Positions 16,482-26,338 are shown, counted from the stretch's first letter. The stretch is DNA of 64,000 bases from Halopseudomonas pelagia CL-AP6 (GCF_000410875.1 NZ_AROI01000010.1:62001-126000); one strand, 5' to 3'. A program made the numbers and translations. The notes: generated by a model from the sequence alone, not told the origin.

Positions 16482-17543
16482 ATGCACTCTCTGTCTCCTG
16501 CGCCGATCAAAGGTTTTTCTTCCGCTATCCAATGGCTACTCGGCGCTGCGGCGCTGGTCATCGTGCTTGGCGGCTTGAAGGCCATCAGCCATATCGTCAC
16601 ACCCTTCTTGCTGGCAGCGTTTCTGGCGATTATCTGCGCGCCGCCACTAGACTGGATGCAACGCCGCAAGTTACCGGGGCCCTTGGCCGTACTGGTGCTG
16701 TTCTCGGTGGTGGGGCTGACCTTCTTTCTACTGTTTCTCGCACTCAAGGATGCGGCCGAAGGCATGGCTTCGCAGGCTCCCTTGTACCAGGCCAGATTCA
16801 ATGGCTGGCTGATCGAGTTGCGCGAAATGATTGCCGCCCGCGGCCTGCCTGCAGAGCTACTGCCCAGCACCCTGCCCTTGCCTGCGGCGGCGACCATTAC
16901 CGGCATCGCCCGTGGCCTGGCCGGTGGCCTCGGCCAGTTTACCGCCAGCACCCTGCTGGTTCTGCTGGCGTTCATGTTTCTGCTGCTGGAAGAGCGTTAC
17001 CTGTCGGACAAACTCGATGCTGCGTTCCCCCGCCGTCGCCGGGCCCGGGTACGGACTCGGCGTTTTCTGCGTTCGGTCTATCGTTACCTGCTGATCAAGA
17101 CCGCGGCAAGCACCGCCACCGGCGTGATTATTGGCAGTGGCCTGACGTTTATGGGAGTGGACTTTGCTTTGCTCTGGGGCATCGTTGCCGGCCTGCTGAA
17201 TTTTATTCCGACCATAGGCTCGATCATCGCCGCCATTCCTGCTGTGATCATCGCCTTTATGGGCATGGGTATCGTTGAGGGTTTGCTGGTATTGCTGTTA
17301 TACGTGGCAGTGAATACGGGTATCGGCAGCATTATCGAGCCGCGGTTGATGGGCAGTAGCTTGGGAATATCACCGCTGGTCGTTCTGGTATCACTATTGA
17401 TCTGGGGCTATGTCTTCGGGCCGATCGGCATGTTGCTGGCGGTACCGCTGACCATGATCGCCAAGCTCGCGCTTGATGCCTCACCGGAAACCCGATGGGC
17501 AGGCATCTTGATGAGTGACTCAGTCAAACGCCTGCGCGACTAG
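16482..17543 (+). CDS. AI-2E family transporter
   Basis: A 353-residue membrane protein with about seven or eight helices of the AI-2E exporter family (YdiK/PerM/TqsA type). Typical features are the N-terminal helix pair with HIVTPFLLAAFLAIICAPPLDW, a long cytoplasmic-periplasmic loop, and the C-terminal block with IPTIGSIIAAIP, IIEPRLMGSSLGISPLVVL and GPIGMLLAVPLTM. Family members export signals or ions; the substrate here is unknown. ATG at 16482 follows AGGA with 7-bp spacing; the longer frame from a TTG at 16401 is unlikely. Confidence 0.93.
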   Translation: MHSLSPAPIKGFSSAIQWLLGAAALVIVLGGLKAISHIVTPFLLAAFLAIICAPPLDWMQRRKLPGPLAVLVLFSVVGLTFFLLFLALKDAAEGMASQAPLYQARFNGWLIELREMIAARGLPAELLPSTLPLPAAATITGIARGLAGGLGQFTASTLLVLLAFMFLLLEERYLSDKLDAAFPRRRRARVRTRRFLRSVYRYLLIKTAASTATGVIIGSGLTFMGVDFALLWGIVAGLLNFIPTIGSIIAAIPAVIIAFMGMGIVEGLLVLLLYVAVNTGIGSIIEPRLMGSSLGISPLVVLVSLLIWGYVFGPIGMLLAVPLTMIAKLALDASPETRWAGILMSDSVKRLRD

Positions 17544-17573
17544 GCGATACGTTCAGACAGTCTATTCGGGCTG

Positions 17574-17951
17574 TCAATTCGGCGGCGCCCAGTCAGGTGA
17601 CAGGGCTGCGGCACTCTCCGCGAGAACCTGCGCCTCGGCCAGTGCGCCCTGTTCCGCTGCCATCACTGCCTGTACCGCCAGCTCGGACGCTTCTCGATTG
17701 TGCGGTGCGCGGGTCAGGGTATAGGCTGCATTGCGTAACTGATCAGCCGCCTCCAGGTCACCGCTATTGTCGTGCACATCGGCCAAGGAATTAAGCAACG
17801 CAGTAGCGCGCTGGATACGCTCGCCTGGATCAAGACCTGGGTCGCCGATGATATCCATAGGGTTATCCGACACCTGTGGCGCGTATTGCGCACACGCCAC
17901 ACCGGGTAACAGCAACGTTGCGGTCACCAGCAAATAGGTCAACCTGGTCAT
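17574..17951 (-). CDS. Secreted hypothetical protein
   Basis: A 125-residue protein that I do not recognise. It begins with a signal peptide (TRLTYLLVTATLLLPGVACAQ) and then has a mature part rich in Ala, Glu and Leu with helical periodicity, resembling tetratricopeptide-like helices (RIQRATALLNSLADVHDNSG, then DQLRNAAYTLT). It is probably periplasmic. The ATG at 17951 follows AGAGG at 8-bp spacing. It starts 28 bp after the DUF4105 stop, so the two may be expressed together. It ends convergently 30 bp from the AI-2E gene. Confidence 0.65.
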   Translation of the reverse strand: MTRLTYLLVTATLLLPGVACAQYAPQVSDNPMDIIGDPGLDPGERIQRATALLNSLADVHDNSGDLEAADQLRNAAYTLTRAPHNREASELAVQAVMAAEQGALAEAQVLAESAAALSPDWAPPN

Positions 17952-17979
17952 GAGCCGTGCCTCTGCCAACGGTAAGGGG

Positions 17980-19032
17980 TCACTCTGTTGGAGCCCGCCC
18001 GAGGGGTAAAGTTTCCGCCTCCCAGCCTGGCACCCCCTGGCGAATCTGCTGGGAAAAATCAGCAGCTTGATCAGCCGCGATGGCCCGATCGGTAATGCGC
18101 CCCTGCGCCCTTAACTCTTCGAGGCTGTAGCCAAGCTGCAAACCGCGCTGTTTCTGTACATAGGCTGGCAAGTGGCCAGACAACAACAAGCGATGATCCA
18201 GCGGCAATTTACCTATGATCCGCCGCATCATGCTGAATACCAGCGTCGTGCAGTTGGCCGTGACCGTGTGGTAAAAACGTGGTTCCGCTGCGAGCTCGTT
18301 CGCCTCGGCGATGAAGGCCAGAAACAACTGACGCGCGGCGTCCTGGTCCAGCCGCGTGCGGTACAGATAGGCGTCCTCATCGCGGACATTGGTGCGCACG
18401 CGGATGGCGTCGCGCTCATCGGTCGCGACGACACTCAACTCGAATTTCTTGAAAAAGCCGCCAAGTTCGGAAAAAGCTTCATGGCGCTCCTTGCGGATCT
18501 CCACTGAAAACACCACAAACTGGCCATCATCAAAGCCAAACGACAGCAGCACATGGGCAATGGCTGGCGAATCCCAATAAGACGTGGTCATGTCTACGGA
18601 ACGCAGACGGCTCAAATCATATTCACGTGTTTCCCAGGCAATGTCGTAATCCGTTTCACTGCGCCAGGTGAAGTTGCGCACATTGTGCAACGTGACCTGC
18701 TCACCCTGAACGACGCCATGCGTAGTGCGCGCCAGATCGTCGGACCAATTACGCTCATTAGAGGGCTCCAGGCTGGCCCACCAGATCCGCAGCAGTATAA
18801 ACATCAGCGCATAGACAAGCATGGATTGCCACGCCAGGTCAGGCCGAGCCAAGTCAGGCCGAGCCAGGCCGCGCCACAGCAGCACCAGTACCAGCACCGC
18901 AGCCAGCACCCAGCCAATGATCAGTAGGTAACGTCCGATTGACTTCCCTGGGGCCTGATACCAGAACGCAAGCACAGCCCAAAGGCTGCTCAATACGACC
19001 ACAATGCTCAGCAGAAACAGCAGGATGCGCAA
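17980..19032 (-). CDS. DUF4105 domain membrane protein
   Basis: About 350 residues. Two hydrophobic segments near the N-terminus (RILLFLLSIVVVLSSLWAVL and YLLIIGWVLAAVLVLVLLW) are followed by a third, then a soluble DUF4105 domain with the hallmark NWSDDLARTTHG, NVRNFTWRSETDYD and the cysteine block VTANCTTLVFSMMRRIIG. Related domains form the periplasmic Lnb-type acyltransferase N-terminus, so a cell-envelope role is likely. Between the helices the coding sequence contains a short tandem repeat (RPDLA twice). The start is uncertain: TTG at 19032 has GAGG 8 bp upstream, and GTG or ATG codons further upstream are also in frame before the divergent nuclease gene at 19177. Confidence 0.75.
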   Translation of the reverse strand: MRILLFLLSIVVVLSSLWAVLAFWYQAPGKSIGRYLLIIGWVLAAVLVLVLLWRGLARPDLARPDLAWQSMLVYALMFILLRIWWASLEPSNERNWSDDLARTTHGVVQGEQVTLHNVRNFTWRSETDYDIAWETREYDLSRLRSVDMTTSYWDSPAIAHVLLSFGFDDGQFVVFSVEIRKERHEAFSELGGFFKKFELSVVATDERDAIRVRTNVRDEDAYLYRTRLDQDAARQLFLAFIAEANELAAEPRFYHTVTANCTTLVFSMMRRIIGKLPLDHRLLLSGHLPAYVQKQRGLQLGYSLEELRAQGRITDRAIAADQAADFSQQIRQGVPGWEAETLPLGRAPTE

Positions 19033-19176
19033 TGCGGGTACCTCGTTATAAGAAACTTTGCGCACTTTACTCTGATTGCCCCAGGTGAGCGAGCACCACA
19101 TCAGGGCGATTGCAACCTTGCCGGCAACGCGATAGACAGGCAGACTACTGTATAGATAGCTAGTACACTGAGCGCC

Positions 19177-20808
19177 ATGCAACCCACGTCGATAGCCCCC
19201 TTTTACTATCTGGACAATTTCCTCCGTGCCCTGCTTTGGGTGCGGGAGCGCTATGCCGACCTGCTCGACGACCAGGAGTGCGATTTTATCCGCAGCTTCC
19301 AGTTGGCGGCACGGCCCAGTCAGGCCTTGCTGGTGCGTATGATCATGCGCAAAGGCGACCACTTCCGCGCCAGCAAGCTTGAGTACGCCGAGATCGGCGA
19401 TCCCGGCGATGTCGTAGCGCCCCTGCTGCACGCGGGCTGGGTGCGCGATGACGCCCCGCTCAGTCTGCCTGAACTCTTCGCTGTGCTGCGCAGGGATGAA
19501 ATTCAGCGGGTATTTGCCACAGCTCCACGCTCATTGAACAAGGCTGCTCTGCTGGAAAAGTTGAGCGCTGACGAGCATGCCGCCCGCTCTTTGAGTCAGT
19601 GGTGCCCGCAACTGACTGACTCGCTTTATAGCCTGACCATAAACCCGCTCTGCGAACGCCTGCGGCTGTTGTTTTTTGGCAACCTAGCTCAGACCTGGTC
19701 AGAGTTTGTGCTCGCCGAGCTGGGCATTTTTCGCTACGAGCAGGTCTCTATCCTGCCGGAGTCGCGGGGTTTTCGCTCGCGCGCCGAAGTAGACCAATAC
19801 CTGCACCTGCGTACCTGCCGAGACGCTTTTGATGCCGGGCTACCGATTGCTGAGGTTCTCAAGCAATTGGGCGAATTCCATAGCGACAACCCCTATCTGG
19901 CTTACCGTCATGGGCGCCTGCTATTCAAACTGGCGCGCCAACTCGAACGAGAGGATCAGCTAGCCTCTGCTGCCGTGCTGTACCAGCGTTGCGATTATCC
20001 CGGCGCACGGCAGCGGCAAATTCGGGTATTGGAGAAGCAGGCTGACTACGTCAGCGCCCATGCCTTGGCCAGCGCGGCCGCGCAGATGCCCGAAAGTGAC
20101 AGCGAACTGCAATTAGTCGAACGCGCTTTGCAGCGGCTAACACGCAAAGTCGGTCAGCCGGCGCTACGGCGCAAAGGTGAACCAGCCACGGGCAGGATTG
20201 ATCTACTGCTTCCCCCTGCACCCGGCAGCGTTGAGCATCGCGTACGCGCGCATATGCATACTCCAGACGCGCCGGTGTACTACGTTGAAAACGGTCTGAT
20301 CAACAGCCTGTTCGGGCTGCTCTGCTGGGATGCGATCTTCGCCCCGGTACCTGGCGCCTTCTTCCACCCCTTTCAAACCGGGCCAATAGACCTGCACGAG
20401 CCGCACTTTCGCGCCCGCCGTGCAGAGCAGTTCAATGCGTGTTTCGCGCTTCTGGCCTCCGGCGAATACCACCAGGTGATCCGGCGCACCTGGCAGGACA
20501 AATACGGCATTCAGTCACCCTTCGTCTTCTGGGGTTTGCTAGACCAAACACTGTTAGACCAGGCCCTGCATTGTCTGCCGGCGGCGCACCTGCACATCTG
20601 GTTCGATCGTCTGCTAACGGATATCCGCGCCAACCGCAGCGGCATGCCGGATCTGATCCAGTTCTGGCCAGAACAGCAACGCTACCGGATGATCGAGGTC
20701 AAGGGCCCTGGTGATCGCCTGCAGGATAACCAGCGCCGTTGGTTGGCCGTCTGCGCTGAGCACGCCATGCCCGTAGATGTGTGTTACGTGCAATGGGCCA
20801 GCGCATGA
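19177..20808 (+). CDS. VRR-NUC domain nuclease, FAN1-like
   Basis: A 543-residue protein matching bacterial FAN1 (Fanconi-associated nuclease). The C-terminal VRR-NUC domain carries GMPDLIQFWPEQQ (metal Asp) and MIEVKGPGDRLQDNQRRW, the PD-(D/E)XK-type Glu-x-Lys, with a preceding conserved CWDAIFAPVPGAFFHPFQ segment. The N-terminal part has an SAP-like/helical region and tetratricopeptide-like repeats (NPYLAYRHGRLLFKLARQLERE). The family nuclease acts on branched DNA during interstrand crosslink repair. Its TGA overlaps the helicase ATG (ATGA), so the two are translationally coupled and likely work together on damaged DNA. Confidence 0.93.
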   Translation: MQPTSIAPFYYLDNFLRALLWVRERYADLLDDQECDFIRSFQLAARPSQALLVRMIMRKGDHFRASKLEYAEIGDPGDVVAPLLHAGWVRDDAPLSLPELFAVLRRDEIQRVFATAPRSLNKAALLEKLSADEHAARSLSQWCPQLTDSLYSLTINPLCERLRLLFFGNLAQTWSEFVLAELGIFRYEQVSILPESRGFRSRAEVDQYLHLRTCRDAFDAGLPIAEVLKQLGEFHSDNPYLAYRHGRLLFKLARQLEREDQLASAAVLYQRCDYPGARQRQIRVLEKQADYVSAHALASAAAQMPESDSELQLVERALQRLTRKVGQPALRRKGEPATGRIDLLLPPAPGSVEHRVRAHMHTPDAPVYYVENGLINSLFGLLCWDAIFAPVPGAFFHPFQTGPIDLHEPHFRARRAEQFNACFALLASGEYHQVIRRTWQDKYGIQSPFVFWGLLDQTLLDQALHCLPAAHLHIWFDRLLTDIRANRSGMPDLIQFWPEQQRYRMIEVKGPGDRLQDNQRRWLAVCAEHAMPVDVCYVQWASA

Positions 20809-23117
20809 GCTATCGCGTGGCGGTGCGGGCGCTGTGCGAGTTTACCGCCAAGCAAGGCGACCTCGACCTGCGCTTCACCCCCTCACCTACCGCACAGGAA
20901 GGCATCAACGGACACCACGCGGTAGTCGCCCGGCGCGGGGTCGGCTATGTTGCCGAACTCCCCCTGAGCGGCGCATACCCCGGTCTCCAGGTTGCGGGCA
21001 GAGCCGACGGCTATGATCCCGAGCAGAATCTGCTGGAAGAGATCAAGACCCACCGCGGCGATATTTCTCGCATTCCGCAGAACCACCGGCTACTGCATTG
21101 GGCCCAGGCCAAGGTCTACGGCTGGTTGCTGTGCAGCAGCCAGGAGCTCACTGAGATCAACCTGGCGGTGGTGTACTTTAATGTGGTCACCCAGCAGGAA
21201 AGCACGTTCCAGGAACAGCACAGCGCCGCGGACCTGAAAGCCTTCTTCGATCTGCTGTGCAGCCGCTTTGTCGCCTGGGCCGAGCAGGAAACCGCGCACC
21301 GCAGCGCCCGTGACCAGAGTTTAGACAAGTTGCGCTTTCCCTATGCCGAATTCCGCCGTGGTCAGCGGCAACTGGCGGAGCATGTCTATCGTGCTGCCCG
21401 CGACGGTTACAGCCTGATGGCCCAGGCCACCACCGGTATTGGCAAAACCTTGGGCACCTTGTTCCCGCAGTTGAAAAGCTTCCCGGAGCAGAAGCTCGAC
21501 CGGCTGTTTTTTCTCACCGCTAAAACACCAGGGCGCAAGCTGGGGCTGGATGCGCTGCAGGTGCTACGCAGCCAGGAACAGGCCATGCCGCTGCGTGTGC
21601 TGGAACACGTTGCCCGCAGCAAGTCGTGCGAGCACCCAGACAAATCCTGCCATGGCGATTCCTGCCCGTTGGCCCAGGGTTTTTTTGATCGCTTGCCGGC
21701 GGCACGGCAGGCCGCAGTAGAACTGCAGTGGCTGGATCAGGCGGCAGTGCGGCAGGTCGCGCTGGCGCATCAGATCTGCCCCTATTATTTAAGCCAGGAA
21801 TTGTGCCGCTGGTCTGATGTCGTGGTCTGCGATTACAACTACTACTTCGACATGACCGCCCTGCTCTACGGCCTGACCCAATTGAACGGCTGGCGAGTAA
21901 CACTGCTGGTCGATGAAGCACACAACCTGATCGAACGCGGGCGCAGCATGTATACCGCCGAATTGGGGCAGGCTGAGTTGCACGCCCTGAGCCGGATCGT
22001 GCCGGGTCGAGTCAAGGGCGCGCTGGAACGGGTCAGCCGGCATTGGGAGCAGTTGCACCGGGATCAGGTCATGCCCTACCAGGTGTATCCGGCCGTGGCC
22101 GATCTGTTTGTCGTGGCCCTGCAGAAATGCGTCAGTGCCATCACCGATCATCTGACCGACCAGCCGACCGGCAACCATACGCTGCTGTTGGATTTCTATC
22201 TGCAAGCCATGCTGTTCTGCCGCCTGGCGGAAGCGTACGGCCCGCACTCGCTATTCGATATTACCCGCGATGAAGAAAGCAGCCTGTGCACCACCTCCAT
22301 TCTGTGCCTGCGTAATATCGTGCCCGCGCCCTTTCTCGCCCAGCGCTTCAATGCCGCGCACAGTGCCACGCTGTTTTCCGCGACCCTGAGCCCGGCGCAT
22401 TACTATGCCAACCTGCTGGGCTTGCCCGAAGGCACGCAATGGATCGATGTGGAGTCACCCTTCGCCGCCGAGCAATTGCAGGTGCTCAGCGTCAGCAACC
22501 TGTCGACTCGCTACCTGCATCGCCAATCCAGTCTGCAACCCATTAGCCAGTTGATGGCCGATCAGTTCCAGCGCCGGCCCGGCAACTACCTGGCGTTCTT
22601 TAGCAGCTACGCCTACCTGCAACAGGCTATGGAGCAGTTTGCCAAAGACTCCCCGCAGATACCGGTTTGGGCTCAGTCGCGCAGCATGAACGAGGTCGAG
22701 CGCTCGTATTTCCTCTCGCGCTTTCACCTTGAGTCACAGGGCATTGGCTTTGCGGTGCTGGGCGGCGCTTTTGGTGAAGGTATCGACCTGCCCGGGGATC
22801 GTCTTATCGGCGCTTTTATCGCCACGCTGGGCCTGCCGCAGATCAACCCCATTAACGAAGAAATCCGTACTCGCATGGAAGCGATGTTTGGCAATGGTTA
22901 CGACTACACTTACTTATATCCTGGGTTGCAGAAGGTCGTGCAGGCTGCCGGCCGGGTGATTCGTACCACCGAGGACCAAGGCGTGGTCTACCTACTGGAC
23001 GACCGTTATAACCAGCAGGCGGTTCGAGAACTTCTCCCGCAATGGTGGCAACCCGAAGTGCACAGACTATTAAAACTGACTGTTCGTCAGCCAAATACGC
23101 TAATAGGGGACACATAG
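20805..23117 (+). CDS. XPD/DinG-like Fe-S superfamily 2 DNA helicase
   Basis: A 770-residue ATP-dependent helicase. The order is: an N-terminal nuclease-like or PD-(D/E)XK-flavoured region (VAGRADGYDP then LLEEIKTHRGD, resembling a Cas4-like segment), Walker A TTGIGKTLGT near 217, a four-cysteine Fe-S region (SKSCEHPDKSCHGDSC and ICPYYLSQ), DEAH (LVDEAHNLIERG) near 370, and motif VI AAGRVIRTTEDQG near 722. This is the XPD/DinG architecture for 5'-3' unwinding. The N-terminal VAGRADGYD...EIKTHRG looks like nuclease motifs (D and ExK). The ATG at 20805 is set by its ATGA overlap with the FAN1-like gene. Confidence 0.93.
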   Translation: MSYRVAVRALCEFTAKQGDLDLRFTPSPTAQEGINGHHAVVARRGVGYVAELPLSGAYPGLQVAGRADGYDPEQNLLEEIKTHRGDISRIPQNHRLLHWAQAKVYGWLLCSSQELTEINLAVVYFNVVTQQESTFQEQHSAADLKAFFDLLCSRFVAWAEQETAHRSARDQSLDKLRFPYAEFRRGQRQLAEHVYRAARDGYSLMAQATTGIGKTLGTLFPQLKSFPEQKLDRLFFLTAKTPGRKLGLDALQVLRSQEQAMPLRVLEHVARSKSCEHPDKSCHGDSCPLAQGFFDRLPAARQAAVELQWLDQAAVRQVALAHQICPYYLSQELCRWSDVVVCDYNYYFDMTALLYGLTQLNGWRVTLLVDEAHNLIERGRSMYTAELGQAELHALSRIVPGRVKGALERVSRHWEQLHRDQVMPYQVYPAVADLFVVALQKCVSAITDHLTDQPTGNHTLLLDFYLQAMLFCRLAEAYGPHSLFDITRDEESSLCTTSILCLRNIVPAPFLAQRFNAAHSATLFSATLSPAHYYANLLGLPEGTQWIDVESPFAAEQLQVLSVSNLSTRYLHRQSSLQPISQLMADQFQRRPGNYLAFFSSYAYLQQAMEQFAKDSPQIPVWAQSRSMNEVERSYFLSRFHLESQGIGFAVLGGAFGEGIDLPGDRLIGAFIATLGLPQINPINEEIRTRMEAMFGNGYDYTYLYPGLQKVVQAAGRVIRTTEDQGVVYLLDDRYNQQAVRELLPQWWQPEVHRLLKLTVRQPNTLIGDT

Positions 23118-23193
23118 TGCCATAATGATATTACCAAGCCGGTGATAAGGACTTCAGCCTCATTTATGCAACTAAAGCTGCCAGGTATGTCCC

Positions 23194-25455
23194 ATGCCCT
23201 TATCACCCGATCCAAGCCCGCTCACTACCCATCAGCGGTATATCCGCCAGTCCTTGATGTGTATGTCCGGCTTGTTGTTCGGTTTGTTACTGATTGCTGG
23301 CTCGGCATTGGTTCTGGTGGCACTGCAATTTAATAGTAGCAGCCGTGAGCAGACTACTTTTTATGTCAATAAAGCCATGGAGTCACGCACTGGGGCGTTA
23401 GTAGCTGTCATCGGTGACTATGCTTTCTGGGGCGACGCCTACGAGCGTATGAGCGGCGTGGTTGATCTTGACTGGGCCTACACGCGCAACAATCTAGGCC
23501 GGCACATGTATGACAGCTTCGGGCACGAGGGTGTATTTGTCGTCAACGGCAACAATGTCACGACTTACGCTGTCATCAATGGCGAGGTGACTGAAGATCT
23601 GTCACTCTCCAGTTGGCTTGGCCTGGACCTGGACAGCCTGAACATAGATAGCCTGCTCGCAGAAGCCCGCACCCTCGCAGACGAAGAGGACGTGGCGTTC
23701 GCCATAACCGGCAACCAGGGCCTACCCGTACTGATTTCAGCCGCCGCATTTACCAGCGGCGGGGATCCCTACGTCAAGGAGCTGCCAGGTCCGGCAGCCG
23801 TGCTGGTGCTGGTTGATCAGTTGGGTCCGGTGAAGCTGGCAGCGCTGGGCGAGAGCTACGGCATCAGCCAGTTACGTGTAGCCGACAGTACTGATGACGC
23901 TCACCGGGCTCCCGCGTTAGCGGTAGAAACCATGGCTGGCACACCTATCATCCTGCGCTGGGAGCCGCCGCAGCCCGGTAACACCATGCTGCTGTGGCTG
24001 CTGCCCATTCTGCTCCTGTGCCTGCTGGTATTCATTTACATTACCCGTTTCAACTTCCGTGCGACGCTTGCCGCCGCGCGCAAAGCCGACGCCAGCCACA
24101 ACCAAGTCAGGCGCTATCAAACTGAACTGGTGTTCCAGGCGACCCATGACAGCCTGACTGGCCTACCGAATAGATCGATACTAGAAGAACGGCTAAAACA
24201 AGCCTGTGTGACTGCTCAGCAAAGCGGCACCCAGGTGGCGGTCATGCTGATTGACCTGGATGGCTTCAAGCCCATCAACGATAACTTCAGTCATCACCTG
24301 GGCGATCAAGTCCTGGTCGAAGTTGCAAAGCGCATGCTGGCAATAGTGCGGCCGGGCGACACCGTCGCGCGGATGGGCGGAGACGAGTTTATAGTCATAC
24401 TCCCCGGTGTTTTGGATGAGCAAGCCGTCTCGGCGATAGCCGAGCGCTTCCTGGAGGATATTGCTGCCCCTTACCATATAGACTCCATCGACCTGCGCGT
24501 GACCGCCAGTGTCGGTGTCGTCGTGAGTAATGGACTCATCGAGCAGCCGCTAGAATTGATCCAGCATGCAGATTCAGCCATGTATCAGGCTAAACAAGAG
24601 GGTCGCAACAACGCTTTCTGGTATACCGCCGGGCTTTCTCAACAGATGCATGAGATGGCCGGCCTACGCAATGATCTGCAGCGTGCCATCGAAACCCAGG
24701 CGTTTAAGCTGCACTACCAGCCCCAGGTCAACAGCACCACCGGAGAAATCGTGGGTGCGGAAGCCTTGCTGCGCTGGACCCATCCTGTGCGCGGCATTGT
24801 GTCGCCCGCCGCTTTTATACCCCTTGCAGAAACCACCGGGCAGATTATTCCGATTACGCTATGGGTGCTCGATACCGCCTGCTGCCATCTTCGTCAGTTA
24901 GCTGACGAGGGTACATTCTTGCCCTGTATCGCAGTAAATATCTCCTCCACCCATCTTTTGCGCGCCAGCTTCGTATCGACCGTAAAGGCTGCGCTGAACA
25001 AGCATGGTCTGCACGCCGCTCAGCTGGAGCTGGAAATCACTGAAACGGTGCTGTTAAATCACGCCGACCGCGCGCTGCACACCTTGCAGCAGTTGAAAAA
25101 AATGGGCGTAAGACTGGCTATCGATGATTTTGGCGTCGGATTCTCCAGCATGAACTATCTGAAAGTCTTACCCGTCAACAAGATCAAAATTGACCGCAGC
25201 TTCATCAATGGTACCGACCACAATGAGCAGGATGCCGCCATCTGCCAAGGTATAATTTCAATGGCGCATCACTTGCGTCTGCGTGTTGTGGCAGAAGGCG
25301 TTGAGCGTGAAGGCCAACGCGTGTTTCTGCAAGAAAATCACTGCGACGACATGCAGGGCTATTTATTCGCCAAACCCATGAGCTTTAGCAAGCTTCGCCA
25401 GTTTATCCGCAAGGTCAACGGTGAGGCCGCGCATAGCCCTAGAGCCGCGCACTGA
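23194..25455 (+). CDS. CHASE4-GGDEF-EAL c-di-GMP signalling protein
   Basis: A 753-residue membrane sensor. A helix (CMSGLLFGLLLIAGSALVL), a CHASE4-like periplasmic sensor (VIGDYAFWGDAYERM), and a second helix (LLWLLPILLLCLLVFIYI) come first. GGDEF near 395 is intact, with an RPGD inhibitory site five residues before it. The EAL domain has EALLRW, ELEITETVLL, DDFGVGFSSMNYL and VVAEGVER, so all main catalytic residues appear present. It may therefore both make and break c-di-GMP. Start ATG 23194 follows AGGT. Its 3' end overlaps the convergent metallopeptidase gene by 17 bp. Confidence 0.95.
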   Translation: MPLSPDPSPLTTHQRYIRQSLMCMSGLLFGLLLIAGSALVLVALQFNSSSREQTTFYVNKAMESRTGALVAVIGDYAFWGDAYERMSGVVDLDWAYTRNNLGRHMYDSFGHEGVFVVNGNNVTTYAVINGEVTEDLSLSSWLGLDLDSLNIDSLLAEARTLADEEDVAFAITGNQGLPVLISAAAFTSGGDPYVKELPGPAAVLVLVDQLGPVKLAALGESYGISQLRVADSTDDAHRAPALAVETMAGTPIILRWEPPQPGNTMLLWLLPILLLCLLVFIYITRFNFRATLAAARKADASHNQVRRYQTELVFQATHDSLTGLPNRSILEERLKQACVTAQQSGTQVAVMLIDLDGFKPINDNFSHHLGDQVLVEVAKRMLAIVRPGDTVARMGGDEFIVILPGVLDEQAVSAIAERFLEDIAAPYHIDSIDLRVTASVGVVVSNGLIEQPLELIQHADSAMYQAKQEGRNNAFWYTAGLSQQMHEMAGLRNDLQRAIETQAFKLHYQPQVNSTTGEIVGAEALLRWTHPVRGIVSPAAFIPLAETTGQIIPITLWVLDTACCHLRQLADEGTFLPCIAVNISSTHLLRASFVSTVKAALNKHGLHAAQLELEITETVLLNHADRALHTLQQLKKMGVRLAIDDFGVGFSSMNYLKVLPVNKIKIDRSFINGTDHNEQDAAICQGIISMAHHLRLRVVAEGVEREGQRVFLQENHCDDMQGYLFAKPMSFSKLRQFIRKVNGEAAHSPRAAH

Positions 25456-26338
25456 AGCTGTCACACTGGCCCACATCGCCACTCTCGAAGCCCCGCGTGA
25501 ACCAGGTCATGCGCTGCTCCGAGGTGCCATGGGTAAAGCTGTCCGGCACCACGTCCTGACCCGCCCGCCGCTGCAGCCGATCATCGCCGATAGCAGATGC
25601 TGCGTTCAACGCATCCTCCAGATCGCCAGGCTCAAGTAACTGCTGATTATTCGCATTGTGACCCCACACACCGGCAAAGCAGTCCGCCTGAAGCTCCTGG
25701 CGAACCGACAGCGCGTTAACCTGCCGCGGATTCTTGCCCGCGCTGGCGGCACGCACCTTCTGGCTGATGCCCATCAGGTTCTGCACGTGGTGCCCCACTT
25801 CATGGGCGATCACATAGGCCTGGGCAAAATCGCCGGGCGCACCCAGCTGCGACTTTAGATCCTGGAAAAACACCAGGTCCAGATAAACCTGATTATCTGC
25901 CGGGCAGTAAAAAGGCCCGACGGCTGAGCTCGCGGTACCACAGGCCGAGTTCACCCGGTTGGAAAACAGCACCAGGCGCGGCTCCTGGTAGCGCTGGCCG
26001 GAGGCGGTGAAAATAGCGTTCCAGGTATCCTCGGTATCAGCCAGCACCACCGCGACGAATTCTGCCAACGCCTGCTCCTGCGGCGTGAACTCTCGGGTTG
26101 GCTGAGTTGTGGTTTGCGCACCGCCGTCAACCATTTGCAGCAAATCGATGCCGAGCAGGCGGGCACCAAAAAAAACCAGAACGCCCAGCACCAGCACCGC
26201 ACGCCCGACTTTGCTGCGCAGCAGCATTGGCAGAAATCTGAGCAACAATAAAACGCCCCCAGCCCCGCCTGCGCTGCGCATGGGTTGCCCCCGGCGATCT
26301 TCCACATTGCGACTTTGCCGCCGGCCACGCCAATCCAT
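25439..26338 (-). CDS. Neutral zinc metallopeptidase (YpfJ-like)
   Basis: A 299-residue protein with one N-terminal membrane helix (KVGRAVLVLGVLVFFGARLLG) and the zinc peptidase motif AHEVGHHVQNL near residue 190, plus a downstream FAGVWGHN. These match the putative neutral zinc metallopeptidase family (PF04228 type, YpfJ/KPN_02809). The N-terminus has a typical polar start (MDWRGRRQSRNVEDRRG). Start ATG at 26338 follows GGAG at 7-bp spacing; longer frames are less likely. The biological target is unknown. It is divergent from the chemoreceptor at 26491 and converges with the GGDEF-EAL gene. Confidence 0.93.
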   Translation of the reverse strand: MDWRGRRQSRNVEDRRGQPMRSAGGAGGVLLLLRFLPMLLRSKVGRAVLVLGVLVFFGARLLGIDLLQMVDGGAQTTTQPTREFTPQEQALAEFVAVVLADTEDTWNAIFTASGQRYQEPRLVLFSNRVNSACGTASSAVGPFYCPADNQVYLDLVFFQDLKSQLGAPGDFAQAYVIAHEVGHHVQNLMGISQKVRAASAGKNPRQVNALSVRQELQADCFAGVWGHNANNQQLLEPGDLEDALNAASAIGDDRLQRRAGQDVVPDSFTHGTSEQRMTWFTRGFESGDVGQCDSFSARL

